Part shown: in pieces, positions 27,042-35,331 of the stretch
Numbering within the stretch: position 1 is the first letter of the stretch
Layout of the letters: the number at the start of each line of letters is the position of its first letter
Assembly: GCA_016939365.1 (NCBI GenBank)
Contig: JAFGHD010000132.1
Coordinates: 1 to 47,846 of the forward strand
Length of the DNA stretch: 47,846 bases
Direction: 5' to 3'
Origin: Bacteroidales bacterium
GTDB taxonomy: Bacteria; Bacteroidota; Bacteroidia; Bacteroidales; JAFGHD01
Notes under the pieces: model-generated
The model's input: only the letters and a program-made list of their open reading frames with translations
Told to the model about the DNA's origin: nothing
Database searches by the model: none
Position numbers and translations under genes: made by a program

Positions 27042-27336
27042 ATGAGTGCTCCTGTTGTGGAGTTAGTTATTGACTATATCAATCCGATATAAAACATAAA
27101 ATTACTAAAAATAAAAATATTATGCAAATTATGTGTATGTTAATTTACAAAAGGGCTAAAATTCATGATGAAACTGCCTTTTTTCATAACGAATGTAAAA
27201 GTCATCAGCGGGATGATATGCTCCGGAACGATGATCTCAGTCGGCAGCAGAATTACAAAACCGAAAAATCATTGCTCCGGAATGATCAAATAATACTATT
27301 TTAGCTATCCGAATCTATACTTTAAAGACTCCAATC
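27042..27336. other. AT-rich intergenic region between MEMO protein and Xaa-Pro aminopeptidase
   Basis: This 295-bp divergent promoter region has two exact copies of TGCTCCGGAA (27219-27228 and 27273-27282), both soon followed by ATGATC, spaced 54 bp. They could be operator half-sites. A TACTTTAA box at 27318-27325 may be the -7 of the aminopeptidase gene. The 60-codon open frame at 27122-27304 has no recognisable feature and is not called. Confidence 0.5.
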
Positions 27337-28731
27337 ATGATGTTCGAAGCAAAAGTATATGCAGAGAGAAGGGAACGGTTAATATCCGCCATGAGTGGTG
27401 GATTGGTACTTATTCTGGGTAATCCTGAAGCGCCGTATAACTATCCGGCCAATACCTATCATTTCCGGCAGGACAGTTCTTTCCTTTATTTTTTTGGTCT
27501 GGATCAGCCCGATCTTGCAGGGGTGATAGATTTGGATGATCATACCGACTGGCTTTTCGGGGACGATGTGGATATAGATGACATTATCTGGATGGGGCCT
27601 CAACCCTCCATGTCTGAGAGGGCAGCCCTGGTGGGAGTGAAGCAAACCGCCCCTCTGGCAAAGCTTCCGGATATTCTCCGGCAAGCCATCCAGAAAGGCA
27701 GGAGGATCCATTACCTCCCTCCCTACCGGGGCGAGACTTACATGCAGCTGGAAAACCTCCTGGGAATCAAGGTGGCCGGTATACCGTCCAATGCGTCCGG
27801 AGAGCTGATCCAGGCTGTCGTCGGTCTCCGCTCGGTGAAGGATGATTATGAGATCGCCGAAATCGAAAAAGCGGTGGATATTGCCTATGAAATGCATACC
27901 ACCGCCATGAAAATGGCGCGGCCTGGGATCATTGAACGCGAAATCGCCGGTATCATTGAAGGGATATCCCTTTCACGCGGCGGCCCGGTTTCCTTCCCCA
28001 TCATCCTGAGTATTCATGGGGAGACCCTCCACAACCACTATCATGGAAATATCCTCCAGCCCGGCCGGCTGATGGTCACCGATGCGGGGGCCGAAACTAC
28101 CCTGCATTATGCCAGCGACATCACACGTACCGTGCCGGTGGGCGGAAAATTCAGTGACCGGCAGCGGGATATTTATGAGATCGTGCTGAAAGCCAATATG
28201 GATACCATTGCAGCCACGAAACCAGGGATCACCAACCTGAGCCTCCATATGATGGCTGCCCGGATCATCGCTTCGGGACTGAAGGATGTCGGGTTGATGA
28301 AAGGCGACACGGATGAGGCGGTCGCTCAGGGTGCCCACGCGCTGTTCTTCCCCCATGGACTGGGACATATGCTGGGCCTTGATGTCCATGATATGGAAGG
28401 ACTCGGAGAAAACCATGTGGGGTATGACAATGAAGTGACAAGAAGCAAACAATTCGGTACCGCATTCCTCCGGCTGGGCAGAAAACACCACCCCGGTTTC
28501 ATATTTACCATTGAACCCGGTATTTACTTTATTCCCGCCCTGATCGACAAATGGAAGGGAGAGGATAAGTTCACCGATTTCATCAATTATGAAATGGTTG
28601 AGAAATACAGGGATTTCGGTGGAATCCGGATTGAGGACGATATCCTCGTGACACAGAACGGTCATAAGGTTCTGGGTAGACCCATCCCGAAGAAAGCTAA
28701 TGAGATCGAATTACTGATGCAGGAAATTTAA
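27337..28731 (+). CDS. pepP: Xaa-Pro aminopeptidase (aminopeptidase P, M24B)
   Basis: A 464-residue protein with an N-terminal aminopeptidase P domain (through about residue 150) and a C-terminal M24 pita-bread domain. The dimetal ligands appear in order: VTDAGAETTLHYASDITRT (two aspartates), HGLGHMLGLDVHD (histidine), FTIEPGIY (glutamate) and GGIRIEDDILVT (glutamate). It removes N-terminal residues before proline in peptides, cytoplasmic, usually manganese-dependent. Two ATGs at 27337 and 27340 are equivalent. A hairpin terminator follows at 28771. Confidence 0.94.
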   Translation: MMFEAKVYAERRERLISAMSGGLVLILGNPEAPYNYPANTYHFRQDSSFLYFFGLDQPDLAGVIDLDDHTDWLFGDDVDIDDIIWMGPQPSMSERAALVGVKQTAPLAKLPDILRQAIQKGRRIHYLPPYRGETYMQLENLLGIKVAGIPSNASGELIQAVVGLRSVKDDYEIAEIEKAVDIAYEMHTTAMKMARPGIIEREIAGIIEGISLSRGGPVSFPIILSIHGETLHNHYHGNILQPGRLMVTDAGAETTLHYASDITRTVPVGGKFSDRQRDIYEIVLKANMDTIAATKPGITNLSLHMMAARIIASGLKDVGLMKGDTDEAVAQGAHALFFPHGLGHMLGLDVHDMEGLGENHVGYDNEVTRSKQFGTAFLRLGRKHHPGFIFTIEPGIYFIPALIDKWKGEDKFTDFINYEMVEKYRDFGGIRIEDDILVTQNGHKVLGRPIPKKANEIELLMQEI

Positions 28732-28770
28732 ACCGGCGGGTGCTGCGGGTGGCAGGAGCTGAATTGCCGG

Positions 28771-28790
28771 AGCCTTCAGAGGCTTTGTTT
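28771..28790 (+). terminator. Rho-independent terminator-like hairpin after pepP
   Basis: AGCCT (28771-28775), loop TCAG and AGGCT (28780-28784) are followed by TTGTTT. The stop codon of the converging coiled-coil gene lies in its loop, so the hairpin may serve mainly the + strand transcript. Confidence 0.45.
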
Positions 28791-29513
28791 CAACCGTGTG
28801 ATGAGGCTCCTGATATGTTCTTCCATCAGTTCCCGGGACCGGGTCTCTTCCTGCAAGGCACCTCTCTGTGCCGAAACCCTTTGTTCCAGTTCGGCAGAAT
28901 GTTCCTTCAGATGTTTCATCTCACTGGTCAGCGCCATGATTTCCTCACGGCAGCGGTTGTGTTCCTGTTCCCTTTCCCCTGCCTCCTTCAACCGACTGGT
29001 TGCCTCTCCCAGTTCCTTCTCCAGTTCGGAGTTCCTGTGAACCAAATGGTCGTGCAACATTCGCAGTTTCGATTGCTTCAGGTGGGCAGCGATGTAGAGG
29101 ATCAGAAAAACCAGGAAAAGTAACAATAAAACGCCCGTGGCAACCATCACCATCCGGTTCCGGTCATAGAGGTATTTTTTTTCCAGTTCCAGGATGTTGA
29201 TTTCGTGATCCAGTTTTTCCAACCGTTGCTCCAGTTCCTCCCGTTGTGTTTCAAAGGAATGGTATTGCTGTTGTTCGCGCTTCAGCATCTTCTCAATCAG
29301 AACATTGTCAACTGAGATGACCTCTCCGGCACGGACCTGGAGTGCGACCAGGTTCACCCATGACCTTTCTTTCATGTTCCCGATAAAGGAGAGGTATCTA
29401 TCATGGGCATCCTTCCTGATCTGGAGCAGCGAATCTATCCCGGTGTCGTGGGAGGCTGCCAACACCCCAGACAGCCAGATTATCTTCAGAAAAACAATCA
29501 TTATTCGGATCAT
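28776..29513 (-). CDS. Coiled-coil membrane protein of unknown function
   Basis: With the ATG at 29513 the product is 245 residues. It starts with a signal/anchor helix (MIRIMIVFLKIIWLSGVLA). A first predicted coiled coil (about 75-125, rich in Glu/Gln/Lys heptads) leads to a central transmembrane helix (VMVATGVLLLLFLVFLILYIAAHL). A second long coiled coil runs to the C-terminus. The open frame extends 86 codons upstream, but that part is proline/arginine-rich and spans REP-like hairpins, so it is not coding. Architecture suggests a membrane-tethered oligomer, possibly a scaffold; I do not recognise a family. It is the last minus-strand gene after the EEP phosphatase. Confidence 0.65.
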   Translation of the reverse strand: MIRIMIVFLKIIWLSGVLAASHDTGIDSLLQIRKDAHDRYLSFIGNMKERSWVNLVALQVRAGEVISVDNVLIEKMLKREQQQYHSFETQREELEQRLEKLDHEINILELEKKYLYDRNRMVMVATGVLLLLFLVFLILYIAAHLKQSKLRMLHDHLVHRNSELEKELGEATSRLKEAGEREQEHNRCREEIMALTSEMKHLKEHSAELEQRVSAQRGALQEETRSRELMEEHIRSLITRLKQSL

Positions 29514-29594
29514 GACCCGTGGATTGTATCCATGCAAAAATAGATCAAACAGAGGATGTTGATTTTTAAATCCAAATCCGCCATTATGAGGAAT

Positions 29595-29645
29595 GACATC
29601 CCGACTGCCTGCCCGTTGAAATGCGGGTCGGTGGGCAGGAATGTC
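29595..29645. repeat. REP-like hairpin 1
   Basis: Nested inverted repeat: GACAT (29595-29599) with ATGTC (29641-29645), and CCTGCCC (29608-29614) with GGGCAGG (29633-29639). It belongs to the CTGCC-rich intergenic hairpins in this window (see also 29671 and 47597). Confidence 0.6.
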
Positions 29646-29670
29646 GGCTGCGTTGGTCTGAGCGGGGAAT

Positions 29671-29700
29671 ACCTGCCTGTCTGCCGAAGGCATGGCAGGT
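29671..29700. repeat. REP-like hairpin 2
   Basis: ACCTGCC (29671-29677) pairs with GGCAGGT (29694-29700), and inside TGCC/GGCA pair across GAA. It lies 26 bp after hairpin 1 in the gap between the EEP phosphatase and the coiled-coil gene. Confidence 0.65.
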
Positions 29701-29761
29701 GGATTCATCTGGGTCGAATGCCACCGATCCCGGTATAACCCGCGGGGTGTAATCCGGCATC

Positions 29762-30907
29762 TCACTCGCAATCCGTGTGGTCTTGTGTCTTCCTCAGGTC
29801 ACAGGAAATGGGATAATGATCCGACAGCTTCACATTGAACCGCTGGTAGCAGGTTGTGGAAAAAAAGCAGGGATCATAGAAGATATAGTCAATCCTGTAG
29901 GAGGGTATCTGTTCTCCTGCATAGGTGTTGCTGATTCCCCGGCCCGCTTTCAAAAATGTATCCTCCAGCCTGCCTTTAACCACACGGTAGGCGTAGGAGT
30001 GAGGGGTGTCATTCAGATCGCCGCACACCACTACCGGGTGTGGAGAGTCCTGGATGGCAGCATGTACGATCCCGACCTGGTTACCCCTTCTGACAAATGC
30101 CCTTTTTAGCTTTGCCAGTATCTTACGGGTACCTTCCCTGATGGTCTCGCTCCCTCCATCCAGAAGCTCATCGAAGAACAGGTAGTCCTCCCTGATGAAA
30201 TGGATGGAAGCCAGATGTACATTGAATACCCTGATGGTATCGTCTCCCATGTCCAGGTCGGCGAAAAGACATATGGTCTTTCCTTCTGATTCTATGGATC
30301 CCTGGCTTATGATCGGATAACGGCTCATGATCACCAATGCATCGGGAAACCTGGATGTCTCGTAATACTTCTGGAAACAGAAATAAGGCATCTGGATACC
30401 CGTGGCGAATTTCCGGAGGCTGACCGGCAGCTCTTCCCGCTTGCAGAAATATTCCTGCAGGCAAACCAATGTTCCCTTCCTTTCTGCCAGGAATTCACTG
30501 ATCTCTTTCCGCATCAGCTTTTCCTGTTCGGCAGGCTTGCCGTCATGGATTTTATGGGCGAAATTCCGGATGTTGAATGATGTGATCCGGATATCTTCCT
30601 GATCCGGGAAATTCTGACCCGAATGGAACTGCACTATTCTGCCGATATGGTTAAAGCCGAGCAGCAGTGTGGCCAGCGGCAGTATGGCCAGCCGTTTCCA
30701 CATCAGGAGCCAGATTGCCAGGAACATGATCTGGATGAGCATGAGATATGGAACCGCCAGGCCGGCGAATGCCAGCGGCCAGAACCGGGCCGGATTGACA
30801 AAGGGTGTAGCGTAGGAGATGACCAGGAGGAACGCAGAAAAAATGTTTAATACCAGGAAAAGATTCCTGAACCATCGATACCGGGGCCTGGGGGGGGAGG
30901 TTGTCAC
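29762..30907 (-). CDS. Endonuclease/exonuclease/phosphatase family protein with N-terminal membrane helices
   Basis: The 381-residue protein has three hydrophobic segments in the first ~95 residues. The EEP domain follows, with ITSFNIRNFA, LVCLQEYF (metal-binding glutamate), VFNVHLASI, VVCGDLNDTPHSYAY, the SYRIDYIFYD block and the C-terminal LSDHYPISCDL histidine motif. EEP proteins cleave phosphodiester or phosphomonoester bonds in nucleic acids or lipids; membrane-anchored ones in Bacteroidota are of unknown substrate. The gene lies 13 bp after the second rhomboid gene and is probably part of the mutL-rhomboid operon. Confidence 0.88.
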   Translation of the reverse strand: MTTSPPRPRYRWFRNLFLVLNIFSAFLLVISYATPFVNPARFWPLAFAGLAVPYLMLIQIMFLAIWLLMWKRLAILPLATLLLGFNHIGRIVQFHSGQNFPDQEDIRITSFNIRNFAHKIHDGKPAEQEKLMRKEISEFLAERKGTLVCLQEYFCKREELPVSLRKFATGIQMPYFCFQKYYETSRFPDALVIMSRYPIISQGSIESEGKTICLFADLDMGDDTIRVFNVHLASIHFIREDYLFFDELLDGGSETIREGTRKILAKLKRAFVRRGNQVGIVHAAIQDSPHPVVVCGDLNDTPHSYAYRVVKGRLEDTFLKAGRGISNTYAGEQIPSYRIDYIFYDPCFFSTTCYQRFNVKLSDHYPISCDLRKTQDHTDCE

Positions 30908-30920
30908 GCTGCACCAATAA

Positions 30921-31850
30921 TTACTTCCTGTCGCCGGCTTTGAAAAGAAGCTCCTTCTCTTTCCGTGTCAGGCTGTCATAACCGGATTTGGAAATTTTGT
31001 CCAGGATTTCATCGATCCTTTTCTGATAGGCAGCTCTTTGACGGTTGTATTCTTCATCGGTCATGGATCTTGCCTGCCGTTTTTGGCCGAAATCATCTTT
31101 TTCCCTTGACCGGCGGGATTTTAACACATTCCATCGGATATTTTTTAACCAGATGAACAACAGAGTGATATCCCGTCCCCTTCGCAGTTGCGTCGCAAAC
31201 AGGAACCCCCAGAGCGCACCTCCGAGGTGGGCCAGGTGTCCGCCCGAGTTTTGGGACTTGATCATCAGGATATCCAGTATGATTGAAAAGAGGGCGATAT
31301 AGTAGATCCGTACCGGTCCGATGAAGAGAAGGTGTATCCTGTAATTGGGAACATACCATGAAATGGCCACAACGATCGCCATGACGGATGCGGATGCACC
31401 CAGTGCCACCGAGTTCAGATACACATCCTGGAACTTGGGGAAGATGTTGAATGATGCCACATAGACCAAAGCTCCTGCAATACCTCCCAGGATGTAAGTT
31501 GCTCTCAGCTGCCGGCTGTTCAGGAACTCCGTGAAGATTCTTCCAAACCAATAGAGCCAAAGCATATTGAAGAGGATGTGCCAGAAGTCGAAATGAAGAA
31601 ACATATAGGTAAATATGGTCCAGGGGCGTGTTGCCAGTATGCTTGGATTGGCAGGTACCGCAAGCAGGCCGATCAGGTCGGCCGTGAGTCCGGTATTGAA
31701 CAGGTCGAAGACCACATCCATGAAACGGATCAGTATCCATATACCGGCATTGATGATGATCAGGATGGAAAGGACCGATTTCCCCCTGAAAAAGGAACCG
31801 ATGTCCTGAAATGGATGCCGCTGGCCCTGAAATCCCTCAAATCCGTTCAT
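30921..31850 (-). CDS. Rhomboid family intramembrane serine protease with cytoplasmic C-terminal tail
   Basis: A 309-residue protein. About six transmembrane helices lie between residues 27 and 230. The helix-2 asparagine motif HILFNMLWLYWFG, the serine motif VALGASASVMAI and the histidine motif LAHLGGALWGF are all there, so it should be catalytically active, although GASAS replaces the usual GASGA. The tail (about 240-309) is hydrophilic and basic, with a predicted helix before KEKELLFKAGDRK, as in the longer Bacteroidota rhomboids. It lies 3 bp after the other rhomboid gene. Substrates unknown. Confidence 0.9.
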   Translation of the reverse strand: MNGFEGFQGQRHPFQDIGSFFRGKSVLSILIIINAGIWILIRFMDVVFDLFNTGLTADLIGLLAVPANPSILATRPWTIFTYMFLHFDFWHILFNMLWLYWFGRIFTEFLNSRQLRATYILGGIAGALVYVASFNIFPKFQDVYLNSVALGASASVMAIVVAISWYVPNYRIHLLFIGPVRIYYIALFSIILDILMIKSQNSGGHLAHLGGALWGFLFATQLRRGRDITLLFIWLKNIRWNVLKSRRSREKDDFGQKRQARSMTDEEYNRQRAAYQKRIDEILDKISKSGYDSLTRKEKELLFKAGDRK

Positions 31851-31853
31851 GAA

Positions 31854-32597
31854 TCAGTGTTTGATGCCTCTTTTTTTCCAGTAGATAAGAAGCAGGTACC
31901 CAAAAATCATACCACCCAGATGGGCGAAATGCGCCACGTTGTCGCCGGGATTGTTGGCGATACCCGCATAGAGTTCGATGGCCCCGTAAAGGATCACGAA
32001 GTATTTGGCCCGTATCGGAATGGCAAAGAAGAGGTATATCAATGCATTGGGGAACAGCATCCCGAAACCCAGCAGTATTCCGAATACGGCGCCGGATGCA
32101 CCTACCGTTGTCGTGTTGTAGAGAATGTTGAGCTTGCCGAGCAGGGAGTCGGAATAGTTTTTCCCCTCTTTCAGCAGATCATAACCCTTGCCTGTTACCT
32201 CGCTGATGGCTTCCGGAGAGAGATTCCGTTCGATCCCCGCAACCTGGATATGTATAACCAGCAAATGCAGCAGGCCGGCGCCGATCCCTGTGATCATATA
32301 ATATACCAGAAACCTTCTGGGGCCCCATACATTCTCCAGCGCGTTACCGAACATCCACAGGGCAAACATGTTGAAGAAAATGTGTGCAAATCCGCCATGC
32401 ATGAACATGTAGGTGATCAGCTGGTGTGGCTTGAAAAGCGGCGAAGCCGGATAATGAAGCCCAAGCATATCCGTCAGATCGATCATGCGGCTGAGAGATA
32501 TGGTGGCCAGAAAAAACAATCCGTTGATGATCAACAGGTTTTTTACCACCATGGGTAACAGGTTGAATCCCGAAGGCCTTAAATACTGACTGTTCAT
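31854..32597 (-). CDS. Rhomboid family intramembrane serine protease (first of tandem pair)
   Basis: A 247-residue protein with about six to seven membrane helices. It has HIFFNMFALWMFG, VGASGAVFGILLGF (catalytic serine) and AHFAHLGGMIFGYLL (catalytic histidine). A loop of about 45 residues between helices 4 and 5 is longer than in E. coli GlpG. It is 11 bp after mutL and 3 bp before the second rhomboid gene, so the two are co-expressed. The pair may work as a heteromeric protease or on different substrates; neither is shown. Confidence 0.92.
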   Translation of the reverse strand: MNSQYLRPSGFNLLPMVVKNLLIINGLFFLATISLSRMIDLTDMLGLHYPASPLFKPHQLITYMFMHGGFAHIFFNMFALWMFGNALENVWGPRRFLVYYMITGIGAGLLHLLVIHIQVAGIERNLSPEAISEVTGKGYDLLKEGKNYSDSLLGKLNILYNTTTVGASGAVFGILLGFGMLFPNALIYLFFAIPIRAKYFVILYGAIELYAGIANNPGDNVAHFAHLGGMIFGYLLLIYWKKRGIKH

Positions 32598-32608
32598 CTC
32601 TGATGATC

Positions 32609-34480
32609 CTATTTCCTGAAAAGTTGCAGCAAATCTTCCATGGTGATGATCTTCAGGACCGGAAGCCCGCCGGGTGATATTTCAGGCACCTGGCATGCGA
32701 ACAGCTGATGGATCAATCCCATGATCTCTTCCGGCTGAAGCTTTTTACCTGACCTGATGGCCAGTCCGGATGCTGAAGATTTTGCCAGGTTGACCATCTT
32801 GTCGTTTTTCAACTCACTCAGATTTTGCTTGAAATTTTCAATGATTATTTCTAAAACGTCTTTCACTTCATCATTGTTCATGCCGGCGGGTATTCCGCGG
32901 ATGATGAACGTATGACCTCCGAAATCCCCGATGTCGAATCCCAGGCATCTGAGCTCGTCCGAGATTTGGTTCATGATCACAGCCTCTTCGGCTGTCAGTG
33001 TGATGGTCTCCGGGAACAACTGTTGCTGGCTGGCCTCCTTCCGTGACTGAAGCTGGTTGAGGAACCGCTCATAAAGGATGCGTTCATGTGCCCGTTGCTG
33101 ATCGATCACCATCAGTCCCGACTTGATCACAGTTACGATGAAATGATTGTGCAATTGCAGGGCGAGACTGTCCGGAGCGTAATGTCCCGGTTCATTTTCA
33201 TGATCAAGTGAAGAGGGTATGGAAAGGGTGTGTGAATTGTGATCCCCGGATTCCTTCTCTTCCCCGGGTGCATGGTCATCACGGTATAGCTTTTCCCAGT
33301 TCCTCAGGTTGCTTTCTGATCTCTGGCTTTCTGACTTCTCATGACCGCTCCGGGGCACTGTTTTGAAGGGATCGTAATCGGGATTGATCGTCACTGTCGG
33401 CTGCCTGATTACCCGTCCGGAGGGGGCGGTGCCGAAATCCATGCTTTTCTCCTTGTCAAAATCAATCGTGCCGTCCAGGTTGAACTGCCCCAGAGCTTTT
33501 TTTACCGATGACCGGATCAGGCTGTAGATGACCTGTGCATTCTGGAAGTTGATCTCCGTTTTTGTCGGATGTATATTGATGTCGATGGTTCCGGGATCCA
33601 CATCAAGGTGGATGAAGTAACTGGGGAATGAGCGGGAGGGGAGCAGTTCCTGAAAGGCATTTTCCACCGCATGGTTCAGATAGGGATGCCTGATGAACCG
33701 TCTGTTGACGAAAAAGAACTGTTCACCACGGGTCTTCCGGGCAAATTCAGGTTTCCCGATATACCCTGACAGGCGCACCACCGGTGAATCTTCATCCATG
33801 GATATCAGCCGGTTCTTAAAGACAGGCCCGAAGATAGCCATAATCCTTTGCTTCAGATTCGTTTTGCCGAGCTGGTATACGGTTTTGTCGTTCTGCACCA
33901 GCAGAAACTGGATTTCAGGATGGATGATGGCGGCATGATGGAATTCCTGTATGATGTGCCGGGTTTCAGATGCATCCGACTTCAGGAATTTCCTGCGCGC
34001 AGGGACATTATAGAAGAGGTTTCTGACCGAGATAGATGTCCCTTCGGGGCAGGCACAGTAATCCTGGCTGATCACGCGCGCTCCTTCAGCATGGATCAGA
34101 GTGCCCAGATCCTTTCCTTTCGTACGTGTTTTCAGCTCGACCTGTGCGACAGCGGCGATGGAGGCCAGGGCCTCACCCCTGAAACCAAATGAACGGATGG
34201 CGAAGAGGTCTGCAGCCTGCCTGATCTTCGAGGTGGCATGCCTCTCAAAGCACATCCGGGCATCAGTCTCGGACATGCCGCAGCCGTTATCGGTTACCTG
34301 GATAAGTGTTCTTCCTGCATCCCTTATGACAACGCTGATCTGGTCCGCTCCTGAATCAATGGAATTTTCAATCAGCTCCTTGACTGCTGAGGAAGGACGT
34401 TGGATCACTTCCCCTGCAGCGATCTGGTTGGCCACTGCATCAGGAAGGATCTGAATGATATCCACTGGTTCTTTCGTCAC
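32609..34480 (-). CDS. mutL: DNA mismatch repair protein MutL
   Basis: The product has the GHKL ATPase core: IAAGEVIQRPSSAVKELIENSIDSG split over the first motif, VTDNGCGMSE, ATSKIR, FGFRGEALASIAAV. The C-terminal dimerisation region contains QQRAHERILYERF and ends with HQLFACQVPE...DLLQLFRK. MutL couples mismatch recognition by MutS to strand removal. The open frame runs up to 34621, but that part overlaps the next gene in another frame and is proline-rich, so a GTG near 34480, or the GTG at 34465 (giving VDIIQILPD as in other MutL N-termini), is preferred. About 620 residues. It leads a compact operon with two rhomboids. Confidence 0.94.
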   Translation of the reverse strand: MTKEPVDIIQILPDAVANQIAAGEVIQRPSSAVKELIENSIDSGADQISVVIRDAGRTLIQVTDNGCGMSETDARMCFERHATSKIRQAADLFAIRSFGFRGEALASIAAVAQVELKTRTKGKDLGTLIHAEGARVISQDYCACPEGTSISVRNLFYNVPARRKFLKSDASETRHIIQEFHHAAIIHPEIQFLLVQNDKTVYQLGKTNLKQRIMAIFGPVFKNRLISMDEDSPVVRLSGYIGKPEFARKTRGEQFFFVNRRFIRHPYLNHAVENAFQELLPSRSFPSYFIHLDVDPGTIDINIHPTKTEINFQNAQVIYSLIRSSVKKALGQFNLDGTIDFDKEKSMDFGTAPSGRVIRQPTVTINPDYDPFKTVPRSGHEKSESQRSESNLRNWEKLYRDDHAPGEEKESGDHNSHTLSIPSSLDHENEPGHYAPDSLALQLHNHFIVTVIKSGLMVIDQQRAHERILYERFLNQLQSRKEASQQQLFPETITLTAEEAVIMNQISDELRCLGFDIGDFGGHTFIIRGIPAGMNNDEVKDVLEIIIENFKQNLSELKNDKMVNLAKSSASGLAIRSGKKLQPEEIMGLIHQLFACQVPEISPGGLPVLKIITMEDLLQLFRK

Positions 34481-34509
34481 TGGGAATAAGCCCTGATCGG
34501 GCGGAAATG

Positions 34510-34782
34510 TCAGGCAAAGAAAATAAAATAGACCAGAATGGCAAGGATGAACAGGTAGATCAGCAGGCTGTTCCGGCGGGCTTTCAACCGGTCGTCTTCC
34601 TTTCTCCTTTGCCGTCTCCATTCATGGGAAAGCCGGGCACTGAACGGTTCCTCCCTGTCCCCACCAGCAAGCAGGCCCAGTTCCCGCTTTCGCTGCTCCA
34701 GACGCTCTTTCTCCTCATCAAAGTAACGGGGCGGGTACCTGAACTGCCTGGGTTTGGGAAGCCTGAAAAAACTCAGGTTCAT
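34510..34782 (-). CDS. Small conserved membrane protein upstream of mutL
   Basis: A 90-residue protein. The first half is hydrophilic and rich in Pro/Arg/Glu (MNLSFFRLPKPRQFRYPPRYF), followed by basic residues. The C-terminus is one transmembrane helix (LLIYLFILAILVYFIFFA). I recall similar small proteins, sometimes misnamed, upstream of mutL in other Bacteroidota. Function unknown. The gene's stop is 29 bp from the mutL start, so they are probably co-transcribed, and its existence is the main reason for shortening mutL. Confidence 0.7.
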   Translation of the reverse strand: MNLSFFRLPKPRQFRYPPRYFDEEKERLEQRKRELGLLAGGDREEPFSARLSHEWRRQRRKEDDRLKARRNSLLIYLFILAILVYFIFFA

Positions 34783-34851
34783 GATTGCTCCTTTACCGCA
34801 AAGGTATTTAAAAAAAATGAGGACGATCCTCTGACTTCCACCGCTTTTTTA

Positions 34852-34859
34852 TATTTTTG
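34852..34859 (+). promoter_or_regulatory. Candidate -7 box (TATTTTTG) for the GroES-like gene
   Basis: Perfect TAnnTTTG match 21 bp before the ATG at 34881. No clear -33 element. The divergent small-membrane-protein gene starts at 34782, so its promoter must lie in the same 98-bp gap. Confidence 0.45.
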
Positions 34860-34880
34860 AAATGATTCAGGAATTGATTG

Positions 34881-35255
34881 ATGGAAATTACCGGAGAAAA
34901 CAAGTTCAGAAAGCTCATCGTTGTGGGTGACAGGGTGCTGATCAAACCCAAGGTACCCTCTTCAAGGTCGAAAGGCGGGCTCTACCTGCCCCCGGGATAC
35001 TCGGAAAAGGATGATGTTCAGACGGGCTACGTGATCAAGACGGGTCCCGGCTATCCCTTACCTCTGCCTTCAGAGGAAGACGAACCCTGGAAGAAGATCG
35101 ACGAGAAGATCAGGTATATACCCCTGCAGGCCATGGAGGGCGACCTGGCCATTTTTTTGCAGAAAGGTGCCGTTGAGGTGATCTATGACGATGAGAAATA
35201 CTTCATCGTCCCACAACATTCCGTTTTAATGCTCGTGAGGGAAGAAGACCTTTGA
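34881..35255 (+). CDS. GroES-like (Cpn10-fold) co-chaperone homologue
   Basis: A 124-residue protein with the Cpn10 beginning VVGDRVLIKPKVP, then SKGGLYLPPGY (the mobile-loop region) and AIFLQKGAVEVIYDDEKYFIV at the end. It is about 25-30 residues longer than GroES because of an insertion with acidic and proline residues (LPLPSEEDEPWKK). No groEL is next to it. It is likely the divergent co-chaperone paralogue common in Bacteroidota rather than the main GroES, so its partner is uncertain. Confidence 0.82.
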   Translation: MEITGENKFRKLIVVGDRVLIKPKVPSSRSKGGLYLPPGYSEKDDVQTGYVIKTGPGYPLPLPSEEDEPWKKIDEKIRYIPLQAMEGDLAIFLQKGAVEVIYDDEKYFIVPQHSVLMLVREEDL

Positions 35256-35331
35256 ATTCCACCAGATCGTATAAATGATCCTCTGGGCCGCTGTCCTGAT
35301 GCACCGTGAAAGAGTGAGACAAAGTGAGGGT

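Noticed and set aside
27122-27304. 60-codon frame in the pepP promoter region
   Set aside because: AT-rich, no motif, spans direct repeats; more likely regulatory DNA.
31578-32558. 326-codon + strand open frame
   Set aside because: It runs antisense across both rhomboid genes and has no motif; a composition shadow.
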